A DNA stretch of 14,879 nucleotides from CADCTB01 sp035494015 (GTDB lineage Bacteria > Actinomycetota > Acidimicrobiia > Acidimicrobiales > AC-14), in assembly GCA_035494015.1 (NCBI GenBank), contig DATJHJ010000152.1:1-14879 (forward strand), read 5' to 3'. Below, one piece after another: positions 6,636 to 14,273 of the stretch. Made by a program: the position numbers and the translations under genes. The notes under the pieces were generated by a model. It did no database searches, was not told the DNA's origin, and was given only the letters and a program-made list of their open reading frames with translations. Every line of letters starts with the position of its first letter. Positions within the stretch are counted from its first letter, which is position 1.

Positions 6636-7468
6636 AGTCGGGCTTCGCCACGCTGGTCGGCCGGCCCAACGTCGGCAAGTCGACCCTGCTCAACGCCATC
6701 CTGGGCGAGAAGGTCAGCATCGTGGCCAAGTCGCCCCAGACGACCCGCACCGAGATCCGTGGCGTGCTCACCCGCGAGGACGCCCAGGTCGTGTTCGTCG
6801 ACACCCCCGGCATCCACAAACCCAAGACCACGATGGGGGAGCGGCTGAACGCCACCGCGGCCTCGGCGTCGGAGGGGGTGGACGTGGTCTGCCTGGTCAT
6901 CGACGCCACCGCCCCCCTGGGCAAGGGCGACCGGTTCGTGGCCAGCCGGGTGCCGAGGTCGGCGATCTGCGTGGTCAACAAGGTCGACGTGGCCGACCGC
7001 ACGCAGGTGCTGGCCCAGCTCACCCGGGCGGCCAGCCTGGAACTGGCCGAGTACTTCCCCGTTTCGGCCCGCACCGGCGAGGGGGTCGACCAGCTGGTCG
7101 AGGCCATCGTCGGCCGCCTGCCCGAGGGGCCGCAGTACTACCCGGAGGAGATGGTCACCGACCAGCCCGACGAGGTGTGGGTGGCCGAGCTGGTGCGCGA
7201 GCAGCTGCTGGCGGTCGTCCGGGAGGAGCTGCCCCACTCCATCGCCACCCGGGTCACCGAGTACGAGTGGCCCCGCATCCGGGTCGAGATCCTGGTCGAG
7301 CGGGAGTCGCAGAAGGGCATCGTCATCGGCAAGGGCGGCACCGTGCTCAAGCAGGTCGGCGCCGCGGCGCGCGCCCAGCTGCGCGACGGTGCCTACCTGG
7401 AGCTGGTGGTCAAGGTCGACCCCGACTGGCAGCGCCAACCGAGATCCCTGGACCGCCTCGGGTACTGA
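6632..7468 (+). CDS. era: Era GTPase, 30S ribosome assembly factor
   Basis: From the GTG at 6632 the product is 278 residues, slightly shorter than E. coli Era. The GTPase motifs are G1 GRPNVGKS (10-17), the G2 region SPQTTRTEIRG, G3 DTPG (57-60), G4 NKVD (116-119) and G5 SAR (145-147). The C-terminal KH domain carries IVIGKGGTVLK (GKGG at 233-236). Era binds the 3' end of 16S rRNA in the 30S precursor, so it acts on the same substrate region as YbeY, two genes upstream. The start is set by the GTGA overlap with the CNNM gene and by VKSGFATLVG, the normal Era N-terminus. No defect is visible. Confidence 0.96.
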   Translation: MKSGFATLVGRPNVGKSTLLNAILGEKVSIVAKSPQTTRTEIRGVLTREDAQVVFVDTPGIHKPKTTMGERLNATAASASEGVDVVCLVIDATAPLGKGDRFVASRVPRSAICVVNKVDVADRTQVLAQLTRAASLELAEYFPVSARTGEGVDQLVEAIVGRLPEGPQYYPEEMVTDQPDEVWVAELVREQLLAVVREELPHSIATRVTEYEWPRIRVEILVERESQKGIVIGKGGTVLKQVGAAARAQLRDGAYLELVVKVDPDWQRQPRSLDRLGY

Positions 7469-7482
7469 CGGGCTCAAGCCCG
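7469..7482 (+). terminator. small hairpin just after era (weak terminator candidate)
   Basis: CGGGC-TCAA-GCCCG, extendable by a T-A pair, starts at the base after the era stop codon. It has no T-tract, so it is at most a weak or factor-dependent end of the phoH-era operon. Confidence 0.3.
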
Positions 7483-7508
7483 GAGACCGGCAGGTCGACA
7501 ACGCAGGG

Positions 7509-8279
7509 ATGAGCTTTCGGCGAGCAGTCGTGGCAGTCGCGGTCCTGGCCTCGGCAATAGCAGCAGCGGTCGTCCCCGCCGGGGCGGATCAGGGCGTCGT
7601 CCGGAGCGTGCCCATCCACGAATGGTTCTACCCGGGAACGGCGGAGCTGGACGGCGTGGGGGGCTGGGTCTACGTGGACCCGCCTGGTGTGCCGGGCCCC
7701 AACCAGGTGTCGAACAGGGACTATGTCTACGAGGAGCTGTTCGGCTTCACGCACGGAGGACATGGCGCCATCGGATTGGGCGCGGATGCTGGCGGCCCGC
7801 TCGTCGGGCTGCGGCTCGACCCGCCGGGTGCGTTCGACCCCGCCGTCCCGCCGGTCACGGTGCGCTATGCGTGGCAACCCGGGCGCATCTACTTCCTGCT
7901 GGCCTATGTCCTCGGCGCCGGTCAGGTGGGCGGGTGGGTCTACGACCTCGGCGCCGCGACCTGGACCTACTTCGGCTCGATCCAGGCACCGCCAACATGG
8001 GGGAAACTCGCGCCGGGCAGCGCAGCCACCGTCCACGGCGCGCGAGGCCTGCCACTGCCGTCGCCGTTCTCCCCCGAGCCCCTGTCGACACCCGGCGTTG
8101 CGGACTGCTCGCAGTTCCCCCTGGCCGGCGTGTGGTTCTCCCAGCCCTACGGCTGGCGAGGGACCACGCTGGTTCTCCCCGACGTCGACGCCAACGATCC
8201 CGCCGCGGGCTGTCCCACGGGGACCGAAACGGCGAACGGCTGGTTCCATCAGACGATGGGGACCGCCCCTACCGCCTGA
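7509..8279 (+). CDS. unrecognised secreted protein
   Basis: The 256-residue product starts with a clear Sec signal peptide: basic MSFRR, a hydrophobic core to about residue 22, and a likely cut after AGA near residue 26. The mature part is rich in Gly, Pro, Trp and Tyr and looks all-beta, for example VRYAWQPGRIYFLLAYVL (118-135), VGGWVYDLGAATWTYFGSIQ and APPTWGKL. That W-P-G-x-x-Y, G-x-W-V-x-D, G-x-I-x-P-P-x-W-G pattern is loosely like DUF3472-type carbohydrate-binding-looking domains, but I cannot confirm this. Two cysteines (C200, C235) could form a disulfide. The start ATG at 7509 has AGGG only two bases away, so its ribosome site is poor. Codon use is a little less GC-biased than in the genes upstream. 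Function unknown. The next gene downstream is also exported. Confidence 0.75.
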   Translation: MSFRRAVVAVAVLASAIAAAVVPAGADQGVVRSVPIHEWFYPGTAELDGVGGWVYVDPPGVPGPNQVSNRDYVYEELFGFTHGGHGAIGLGADAGGPLVGLRLDPPGAFDPAVPPVTVRYAWQPGRIYFLLAYVLGAGQVGGWVYDLGAATWTYFGSIQAPPTWGKLAPGSAATVHGARGLPLPSPFSPEPLSTPGVADCSQFPLAGVWFSQPYGWRGTTLVLPDVDANDPAAGCPTGTETANGWFHQTMGTAPTA

Positions 8280-8343
8280 ACCGTCGGTACACTTCGCCTT
8301 GTGTCGCGCCTGCGTGGGCGACCGGGGGATCTGGGGGTTCAGG

Positions 8344-9948
8344 ATGAAGGGGATTCGTCGGAGAACCGTCGCTGTGGTCGCGGGCGCTCTCGCATTCGGC
8401 GCGGTCGTGCAGGGGGGCGCGGCGATGGCGGCCGACCCGCTGCGGATCAGCCTGCCGTCGCGGATCACCCTGGACTCGGCGCCGACCCGCACGTACGGGT
8501 CGCCCTACCTGCTGGTCGACCCCCACAACCGGCTGAACGTGGTCGCCGCCACCGTCGAGATGCGCAGCCGGGTGTGCCAGCTGTTCCGCTCGGGCGACGG
8601 TGGCCAGACCTGGAAGCAGCTCGACGCCCTGCCCGGGCCGCGCGACTACCCGTTCTGCTTCCAGACCTCGGGCAGCGTCACCGAGTCCCCGATGGCCTGG
8701 GGCCGCAACGGCACCCTCTACTACGCCCTCGTCGGCTGGGACGTGGGTGACGGCGGCGACGCGGCCGGCAACCTGAGCGTGGTGGTCGCCCGCTCGACCA
8801 ACCTCGGGACCAGCTGGGACACCACCATCGCCCGCAACAACCGCGGCAAGGTCCCGCCCGACGTGGAGACCGACCGACCCGTCTCCGGCCTGGCCGTCGA
8901 CTCCACCACCGGCAGCCAGGACACCGTCTACGTGACCTACCGCCGGAACCTGGCCGGCAAGCCCACCCGGCCGGTGGTGGCGGTGTCGACCGACGGCGGC
9001 AAGACCTTCGGCGAGCCGGTGGACATGGAGGACTCCTGGGCCCAGGATCCCAAGAACATCACGGGCACCATCCCCGACGACAAGAAGATCCCGGCCAACG
9101 TCACCGGGTTCAACCCCATCGCCGCCGTCGACGACAAGGGCAACTTCTACTGCCTGTGGGAGCGGCGGACGAGCAACGTGACGCCCACCCCGAACTTCGC
9201 CTACTACGTGTCGGCCTCCACCGACCACGGCAAGACGTTTACGACCTACGAGGCGTTCCCGGAGACGCCCAACCTGGCCGGCGGCAACATGGTGTGGAGC
9301 AAGGCCGGCGGCCCGAACGGCTCGCTGTTGGCGGTCTGGCACGCCAAGCCCGGCCAGACCCAGGGCGAGACCGACATCTACTTCCGCCGCTCGACCGACG
9401 GGGGCAAGACCTGGACCGACCCCAAGCGCCTCAACGACGACGACCCGGCCAAGTTCAACACCCAGTTGCTGCCCAGCATCAGCGTGGCCCCCAACGGCCG
9501 GATCGACGCCGCCTGGTGGGACTTCCGTGACGACCCGGGCCTGTACGTCAACGACGTGTACTACACGTACTCCACCGACAACGGCACCACGTGGGCCAAG
9601 AACATCCGCATCACCGACCAGTCGATCAACCGCAAGATCGGCCCGTGGAGCAACGGGTTCGACATGCGCCAGCCGGTGGGCATCGCCTCCACCGACGCCT
9701 ACACCGTCTTCGCCTGGGACGACACCCGCAACGGTGACGCCATCGGCCAGGCCCAGGACATGTACTCGGCCACGGCCCAGTTCAAGACCCTCACCAGCGG
9801 CACCCCGAACGGGGTTCGCTACGCGCTCTCGGCCCTGGCCGGTGTGACCCTTGTCGGGCTCATCCTGCTGATCGTGGCCACCACCCGGCGGCGCCGGCTG
9901 CCGGCGCCGGAATCCCCGGCGGCCAGACCTTCCGTGAGTGCCAAGTGA
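8344..9948 (+). CDS. exported, membrane-anchored beta-propeller with six Asp-box (BNR) repeats
   Basis: The 534-residue protein has an N-terminal signal peptide (basic start, hydrophobic to about 22, cut after AMA near 29) and six Asp-box motifs S-x-D-x-G-x-T-W/F. They are SGDGGQTW (83), STNLGTSW (151, Asp replaced), STDGGKTF (215), STDHGKTF (292), STDGGKTW (350) and STDNGTTW (410). Their spacing of about 58-77 residues fits one per blade of a six-bladed sialidase-type propeller. Near the end there is a membrane helix (about 493-513) followed by RRRRLP, so the propeller faces outward on the cell surface. I see no N-terminal RIP arginine motif of true sialidases, so a glycosidase activity is not supported. 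Binding or another hydrolase role is possible. The ATG at 8344 directly precedes the signal peptide. It sits between two other exported-protein genes on the same strand. Confidence 0.85.
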   Translation: MKGIRRRTVAVVAGALAFGAVVQGGAAMAADPLRISLPSRITLDSAPTRTYGSPYLLVDPHNRLNVVAATVEMRSRVCQLFRSGDGGQTWKQLDALPGPRDYPFCFQTSGSVTESPMAWGRNGTLYYALVGWDVGDGGDAAGNLSVVVARSTNLGTSWDTTIARNNRGKVPPDVETDRPVSGLAVDSTTGSQDTVYVTYRRNLAGKPTRPVVAVSTDGGKTFGEPVDMEDSWAQDPKNITGTIPDDKKIPANVTGFNPIAAVDDKGNFYCLWERRTSNVTPTPNFAYYVSASTDHGKTFTTYEAFPETPNLAGGNMVWSKAGGPNGSLLAVWHAKPGQTQGETDIYFRRSTDGGKTWTDPKRLNDDDPAKFNTQLLPSISVAPNGRIDAAWWDFRDDPGLYVNDVYYTYSTDNGTTWAKNIRITDQSINRKIGPWSNGFDMRQPVGIASTDAYTVFAWDDTRNGDAIGQAQDMYSATAQFKTLTSGTPNGVRYALSALAGVTLVGLILLIVATTRRRRLPAPESPAARPSVSAK

Positions 9949-9952
9949 GGAG

Positions 9953-9958
9953 TATCGT
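9953..9958 (+). promoter_or_regulatory. weak -10 candidate before the Ig-like gene
   Basis: TATCGT lies in the 52-base gap between the propeller gene and the next gene, with no convincing -35 box. Transcription could equally read through from upstream. Confidence 0.25.
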
Positions 9959-10000
9959 ACGGAGACACCGCCTCACTGCGTTGGGGCGAGAGGAGGAACG

Positions 10001-10582
10001 ATGAGGACCCGCAGGCTGGGCGCAGTGGGTATCGGGGGCGCGTTCGCAGGCGTGGTGCTGCTCGCCGCCGCGGCATGGGCGTGTGTGCCGGTCGCCACCT
10101 TGAACCTGTCGTCGACGCAGGTGAAGGCCGGCCAGGACATCGGCATCAGCGGCAACTCCTACAACGGGACCAAGCCGGCTGTCGTGCACTTCAACAGCAT
10201 CGACGGCCCGGTGCTCGGCTCGTTCGTGCCCAACGGCGGTCGGATCGACGGCACCGTCACCGTCCCCGCCGGCACCCCCGCCGGCAACTACCTGCTGGTC
10301 GTGACCCAGGAGTTCACCCAGGGCGTGCAGACCTGGGGCGTCCCGGCCCGGGCCCTGATCTCCGTCGTCGGTGAGAACGGTGCGCCGGTCGTCGGCGCCC
10401 CGGCCGGCAGTTCGGTCGTGGGCCGGCCCGTCGGCCTGGAGAGCAGTTCCGCTCCCAGCGGGGGCTCGCTCCTGCTGGCCGGTGCCGGTGCCGCTGGCGT
10501 GGCCATGTTCCTGGCCGGCCTGGCCGCCGTGGTCGCCGCCCGCAGCGGCAAGGCGCCGGTGGCCGAGAAGGCCAAGGCCTAA
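10001..10582 (+). CDS. small exported Ig-like protein with C-terminal membrane helix
   Basis: The 193-residue product has a signal peptide (MRTRRLG, then a hydrophobic run to AAAWA, cut near residue 27). A beta-rich domain of about 90 residues follows: VATLNLSSTQVKAGQDIGIS, then VHFNSIDGPVLGSF, VTVPAGTPAGNYLLVVT. This reads like an Ig/TIG-type sandwich. A Ser/Gly/Pro-rich linker (about 125-155) leads to a membrane helix at about 156-180 and a short lysine-rich tail. AGGAGG sits four bases before the ATG at 10001, the strongest ribosome site in the window, and it rules out the longer frame from 9938. The C after AWA is not in a proper lipobox. No enzymatic motif is seen. Topology matches the propeller protein upstream, suggesting a joint surface role, which is inference. 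Confidence 0.8.
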   Translation: MRTRRLGAVGIGGAFAGVVLLAAAAWACVPVATLNLSSTQVKAGQDIGISGNSYNGTKPAVVHFNSIDGPVLGSFVPNGGRIDGTVTVPAGTPAGNYLLVVTQEFTQGVQTWGVPARALISVVGENGAPVVGAPAGSSVVGRPVGLESSSAPSGGSLLLAGAGAAGVAMFLAGLAAVVAARSGKAPVAEKAKA

Positions 10583-10593
10583 CCAGGGCCAGA

Positions 10594-13500
10594 TCAGCCC
10601 GGCGGCACCCTGACCACGACGACCGCCATGTCGTCGTTGGGCTGGCCGTCGACGAAGCGGCGTGCCGCCTGTTCGAGGCGGCCGGCGATCTCGTCGGCGG
10701 TCAGGCCCACGGCCGCCTGCAGGGTCTGGCGGACGCGGTCCTCGCCGAAGAAGTCCTGGCCGTGGTGGCGCTCGGTGATGCCGTCGGTGTAGAGGACCAG
10801 GGCGTCGCCGGGGCCGAGCCGGTGCTCCTCGTCGGACACGGCGGCGCCCTCGACCACACCGAGCAGACTGCCCGGCTGGCCGACCTGGCGGACGGCGCCG
10901 TCGGCCCCGAGGACGTACGGGAGGGGGTGGCCGCCGAGGGCCAGGGTTACCGACGCGCCCCGACGGTCGAGGTGCAGGCGGCAGAGGCAGACGGTGCAGA
11001 ACCGAGGATCGGTCTCGCCGGCCCCGTCGCCGGCGGTCCGCAGCAGGATGTGGTTGAGGTGCGACAACACGGCGGCCGGCGACTCGTGCTCCAGGGCTGA
11101 CGAGCGCACGGTGTGGCGGGCCAGGCCGGTGACGGTGGCGGCGTCGACGCCTTGGCCGCATACGTCGCCGACCACCACGTTCCAGCTATCGGGGCCGACG
11201 GCGAACACGTCGAAGAAGTCGCCGCCGACCAGGTTTCCCTCCCCGGCGGCGACGTAGCGGGTACCCACCTCGATCCCGGGTATCTCCGGCGGGGCCGACG
11301 GGAGCAGGCTGGCCTGCAGGGTCTGGGCGATCCGGCGCATCTCGTCGTGCATCGACGCCGTCTCCAGGCCGAGGGCCACCCGCTTGGCCATGTCCTCGGC
11401 CAGGACGACGTCGTCCTCCCCGTAGCGGCGCTGCGAACGGCCGGTGGTGATCAGGGTGATGGCGCCCAGGACCCGGTCGGTGGCCCGCAGGGGCACGGCG
11501 ACATAGGAGATGGCGTCGAGCTGGCGGGCCGCCTCCAGATGGGCCGGTCCGGTGGTGATGGCCCGGAGCCGGTCCTCCGTCAGGTCGGCGCACAGCTGCG
11601 TCCGGCCGGAGCGGATGGCCGCCGCGGAGGGGTGCCGGCTCTGGGGGTCGGAGTGCATGAGCCGGCGCAGGGCCTGGGTCGCCGGCCGCAGGTCGGCATC
11701 GGCGGTCGCCGCCGCCACCCGGCGGATGGAGCCGTCCCGCTCCACCAGGTCGACCAGGCACACGTCGGCCACCGCCATGGCCGCCTCGTAGGCCAGCAGC
11801 TCGAGGCGGCGGTCGAGGGGGAGGGGGGCGGCCAGGCTGGTGCTGACCTCCAGGAGGAAGCGCAGCCGGCGGGCCGACGTGTCGGCCGCTTCGTGGGCCT
11901 GGTGCTCGGCCCGGTAGAGCATGGCGTTGTCGAGGGCCTGGGCGATCCGGGTGACCAGCCCGGCCACCACGCTGCGATCGGCCTCGGAGAAAGGCCCCGG
12001 GGTGCGCCGCCCGATGCCCAGCATGCCGAGCGTCCGGCCGCGGGCCTCGAACGGTTCGACGAGGGCGGCACCCAGGCCCAATGCATCGAGGGCCGCGGCC
12101 CGCTCGGCGCTGTCGTCGGGCACCCAGGCCGCAGGCGGGGCCGCCCGCAGGCATGCCTCGACGCGGGGGTCGACGTGGATGGCGGCCACCCGCCGCCACT
12201 CCGGTTCGAACACGTCGACCACGCAGCAGTCGCCGAGCAGGGGCACGGCGAGGCGGGCGACGGCCGGCATGGTGGCCTCGTACTCCAGCGAGCCGGCCAG
12301 CACGCTCGACGCCTCGGCGAGCAGGGCCAGCCGGGCCTGCGCCTCCTCTGCCGCCCGCCGGGCTGCGGCCTCGGCGGTGTAGGACCAGGTCCGGTCCAGG
12401 GCCTGGGCGCACTGGGCGACCACCGCGGCCAGGAAGTCCATCTGGGCCTCGTCGAAGTCCTGGGGCTCGTCGAACGAGAGGCCGACGGCGCCGATGACCC
12501 GCTCGTCGACCAGCATGGGCAGGGCGGCGGCGGCCACGTGCCGGCCCTGGGAGGGATGGGCGGCCAGGTGGGGGTACCGCTGCGTCCAGCGTTCGAGGTC
12601 GGGGCAGGCCACCGGAGCGGCGGTGCGGGCCGCTTCGGCCAGGGGGAGGGCCTCGCCGAGCCCGAAGCGGCGGAACCGGTCCACGAGGTGGGGGTCGTAC
12701 CCGCCGGCGGTGGTGACCTCGAGCACCCCGGCCCCGGCATCGAGCACGGCGACCGACCCGGCCGACGCCCCCATGGCGGCCAGGCCGTGGTCGATCATGA
12801 TCTGCAGCACCTGGTCGGGGTCGCCGGCCCGGGCCAGGGCGGCGGTGACCTCCTGGAGGCGGGTGACCCGCTCGAACAGGACGGCCCGCTCGAGCTCCGC
12901 CACCTTGCGCTCGGTGACGTCGATGACGATCCCGCGGACCCCGGCGATGCGCCCCGACCGGTCCCGGTAGGCCTCGCCCCGGCGCTCCAGCCACCGGATC
13001 CGGCCGTCGGGATGGAGGTGGCGGTGCTCCAGGCGGTACTCGCCGCCCTCGGTGGCCGCCCGCTCGACCTGGGCCAGCACGCCGGCCCGGTCGTCGGGGT
13101 GGATCAGCGCGGCCCAGCCCCCGAGCGTGTCCGCCGAGCCCGGCTCGATCCCGTACAGCTCCTCGAGGTTGCGGTCCCGGCGGATGCGCCCCGTGGCCAG
13201 GTCCAGGTCGAAGGTGCCCATGCGACCGACGGCCATCGCCGCGGCCCGGTCCTCCCGGCTGCGGCGCAGGGCGGCGTCGGCCTCGTGACGCTCGGTGAGG
13301 TCGACCCCGCTGCCGATGTACCCACCGAGGCCGTCGTCGCCGGCGAGGGGGACGGCCTGGTCGAGGATCCAGCGCCACGTCCCGTCGGCCCGCCGCAGCC
13401 GGTACTCGTTCTCGAACGGCTGCCGGAGCTCCCGGGCCCGGTGGAAGGTGGCCAGGCACTGCTCGACGTCGTCAGGGTGGACGCTCTCGGCCCAACCGTC

Positions 13501-13650
13501 GCCCATGGCTTGGGCCAGGGAGCGCCCGGTGAAATCGAGCCAGCGGCGGTTGAAGAAGACGCACCGGCCGTCCTCGTCGGCCATCCAGAGGAGCACGGGC
13601 ACGGAGTCCGCGAGCGTGCGCAGGCGTGGCTCCAGTTCGCCGCTTCCCAT
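10594..13650 (-). CDS. PAS-PAS-GAF-GAF-GAF-SpoIIE (PP2C) protein phosphatase
   Basis: The 1018-residue soluble protein has two PAS domains (about 10-122, with FFNRRWLDFTG and HPDD; about 136-250, with LYGIEPG and HPDD), each ending in a DLTER/DVTER-type motif. Three GAF-like domains follow (about 270-420, 445-580 and 597-768), then a SpoIIE/PP2C phosphatase domain (about 790-1015). The metal-site motifs are intact: GGDFFDVF (D811), GDVCGQGVDAA (D829), YTDGITE (D955) and NDDMA (1005-1009). Such RsbU-like enzymes usually dephosphorylate an anti-sigma-factor antagonist in partner-switching pathways. PAS and GAF domains would sense a ligand, light or redox state, but which one cannot be read. There is no membrane helix. 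The ATG at 13650 follows AGGGAAGG. No anti-sigma or antagonist gene is in the window. It converges on the Ig-like gene with 11 bases between their stops. Confidence 0.93.
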   Translation of the reverse strand: MGSGELEPRLRTLADSVPVLLWMADEDGRCVFFNRRWLDFTGRSLAQAMGDGWAESVHPDDVEQCLATFHRARELRQPFENEYRLRRADGTWRWILDQAVPLAGDDGLGGYIGSGVDLTERHEADAALRRSREDRAAAMAVGRMGTFDLDLATGRIRRDRNLEELYGIEPGSADTLGGWAALIHPDDRAGVLAQVERAATEGGEYRLEHRHLHPDGRIRWLERRGEAYRDRSGRIAGVRGIVIDVTERKVAELERAVLFERVTRLQEVTAALARAGDPDQVLQIMIDHGLAAMGASAGSVAVLDAGAGVLEVTTAGGYDPHLVDRFRRFGLGEALPLAEAARTAAPVACPDLERWTQRYPHLAAHPSQGRHVAAAALPMLVDERVIGAVGLSFDEPQDFDEAQMDFLAAVVAQCAQALDRTWSYTAEAAARRAAEEAQARLALLAEASSVLAGSLEYEATMPAVARLAVPLLGDCCVVDVFEPEWRRVAAIHVDPRVEACLRAAPPAAWVPDDSAERAAALDALGLGAALVEPFEARGRTLGMLGIGRRTPGPFSEADRSVVAGLVTRIAQALDNAMLYRAEHQAHEAADTSARRLRFLLEVSTSLAAPLPLDRRLELLAYEAAMAVADVCLVDLVERDGSIRRVAAATADADLRPATQALRRLMHSDPQSRHPSAAAIRSGRTQLCADLTEDRLRAITTGPAHLEAARQLDAISYVAVPLRATDRVLGAITLITTGRSQRRYGEDDVVLAEDMAKRVALGLETASMHDEMRRIAQTLQASLLPSAPPEIPGIEVGTRYVAAGEGNLVGGDFFDVFAVGPDSWNVVVGDVCGQGVDAATVTGLARHTVRSSALEHESPAAVLSHLNHILLRTAGDGAGETDPRFCTVCLCRLHLDRRGASVTLALGGHPLPYVLGADGAVRQVGQPGSLLGVVEGAAVSDEEHRLGPGDALVLYTDGITERHHGQDFFGEDRVRQTLQAAVGLTADEIAGRLEQAARRFVDGQPNDDMAVVVVRVPPG

Positions 13651-13734
13651 ACCCTTCCCTCGAACTCACGCCGCCGGCGCGGCCCGCTCACGGCTGGTAG
13701 TTCAACCGGCTCAAGTATCGCATTTCCGCCTTTG

Positions 13735-14151
13735 TTAGTCGTCGGCGGGGCGGGCCCGCAGCCGCTTGGTCTCCGACCGCCGCCGCTTGTCGGCCAGGCG
13801 GTCGAGGGCGGCCGAGGGCCGGGGCCGGGTCGGGCGGCGGACGGGGTCGACCCGCAGGCCGTCGGCCAGGCGGGCGGCCAGGCGGGCCAGGGCCAGCTCC
13901 CGGTTGCGGGCCTGGGACCGCTCGTCGGAGGCGACGACCCGTACCGTCGGGCCGACCCGCTCGAGCAGCCGGGCCCGCTGGCGGGGCCCGAGCGACGGCG
14001 AGCCGGCGACGTCGAAGCGGACCTCGGCCCGGGTGTTCGACGTGTTGGCGTGCTGCCCGCCCGGCCCCCCGGACGCGCTGAACCGCCACTCCAGCTCGTC
14101 GAGCGGGATGCGGCAGCTGCGGCTGACGATCAGGTGGGTACCGGCGGGCAC
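13735..14151 (-). CDS. arfB: ArfB/ICT1-like peptidyl-tRNA hydrolase (ribosome rescue)
   Basis: The protein has the release-factor catalytic motif GGQ in SGGPGGQHANTSNTRAEVRF (about 28-46), preceded by SRSCRIPLDELEWRFS, and a basic tail (DKRRRSETKRLRAR). It lacks the codon-recognition domains of RF1/RF2. This is the ArfB (YaeJ) architecture, which hydrolyses peptidyl-tRNA on stalled ribosomes, with the basic tail in the empty mRNA channel. I chose the GTG at 14151 (138 residues, typical length). A TACCGT box seven bases before it would allow a leaderless transcript. In-frame alternatives are a GTG at 14184 and a TTG at 14274, which would reach the rpsO start. It is divergent from rpsO. The roughly 85 bases between its stop and the phosphatase gene are AT-richer and probably hold that gene's promoter, but I cannot place the boxes. 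Confidence 0.85.
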   Translation of the reverse strand: MPAGTHLIVSRSCRIPLDELEWRFSASGGPGGQHANTSNTRAEVRFDVAGSPSLGPRQRARLLERVGPTVRVVASDERSQARNRELALARLAARLADGLRVDPVRRPTRPRPSAALDRLADKRRRSETKRLRARPADD

Positions 14152-14208
14152 GGGCCCGACGGTAATGGTCTCGCGGCCCGGCACGGCCGGCCCGACGGTA
14201 GGGGCTGG

Positions 14209-14214
14209 TACCCT
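14209..14214 (+). promoter_or_regulatory. probable -10 box of rpsO
   Basis: TACCCT fits an actinobacterial -10 box and would start transcription near 14221, about 53 bases before the rpsO ATG. There is no recognisable -35 hexamer. It lies inside the upstream part of the divergent arfB frame. Confidence 0.4.
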
Positions 14215-14221
14215 GTTGGCA

Positions 14222-14244
14222 GCGCCTCGGCGACCGCTAGGCGC
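14222..14244 (+). promoter_or_regulatory. hairpin in the rpsO leader (possible S15 autoregulatory element)
   Basis: GCGCCT (14222-14227) pairs with AGGCGC (14239-14244), and CGG (14228-14230) with CCG (14234-14236) around a CGA loop, leaving a two-base CT bulge. It would be the first structure in the leader RNA. The ribosome site GAGGT (14257-14261) is unusually far (about 12 bases) from the ATG. S15 controls its own mRNA in many bacteria, so this may be the binding site. I have not matched it to a known class. Confidence 0.4.
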
Positions 14245-14273
14245 GTCACCGGATCCGAGGTAGCTCTCCAGCA

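Noticed and set aside
7687..8343. N-terminal extension of the propeller frame through the secreted-protein gene
   Set aside because: The signal peptide begins at 8344, and the upstream translation is shadow-like, lacking any domain.
8344..9948. Annotation as a functional sialidase
   Set aside because: Asp-boxes alone are structural and occur in many propellers; the catalytic arginine motif was not found.
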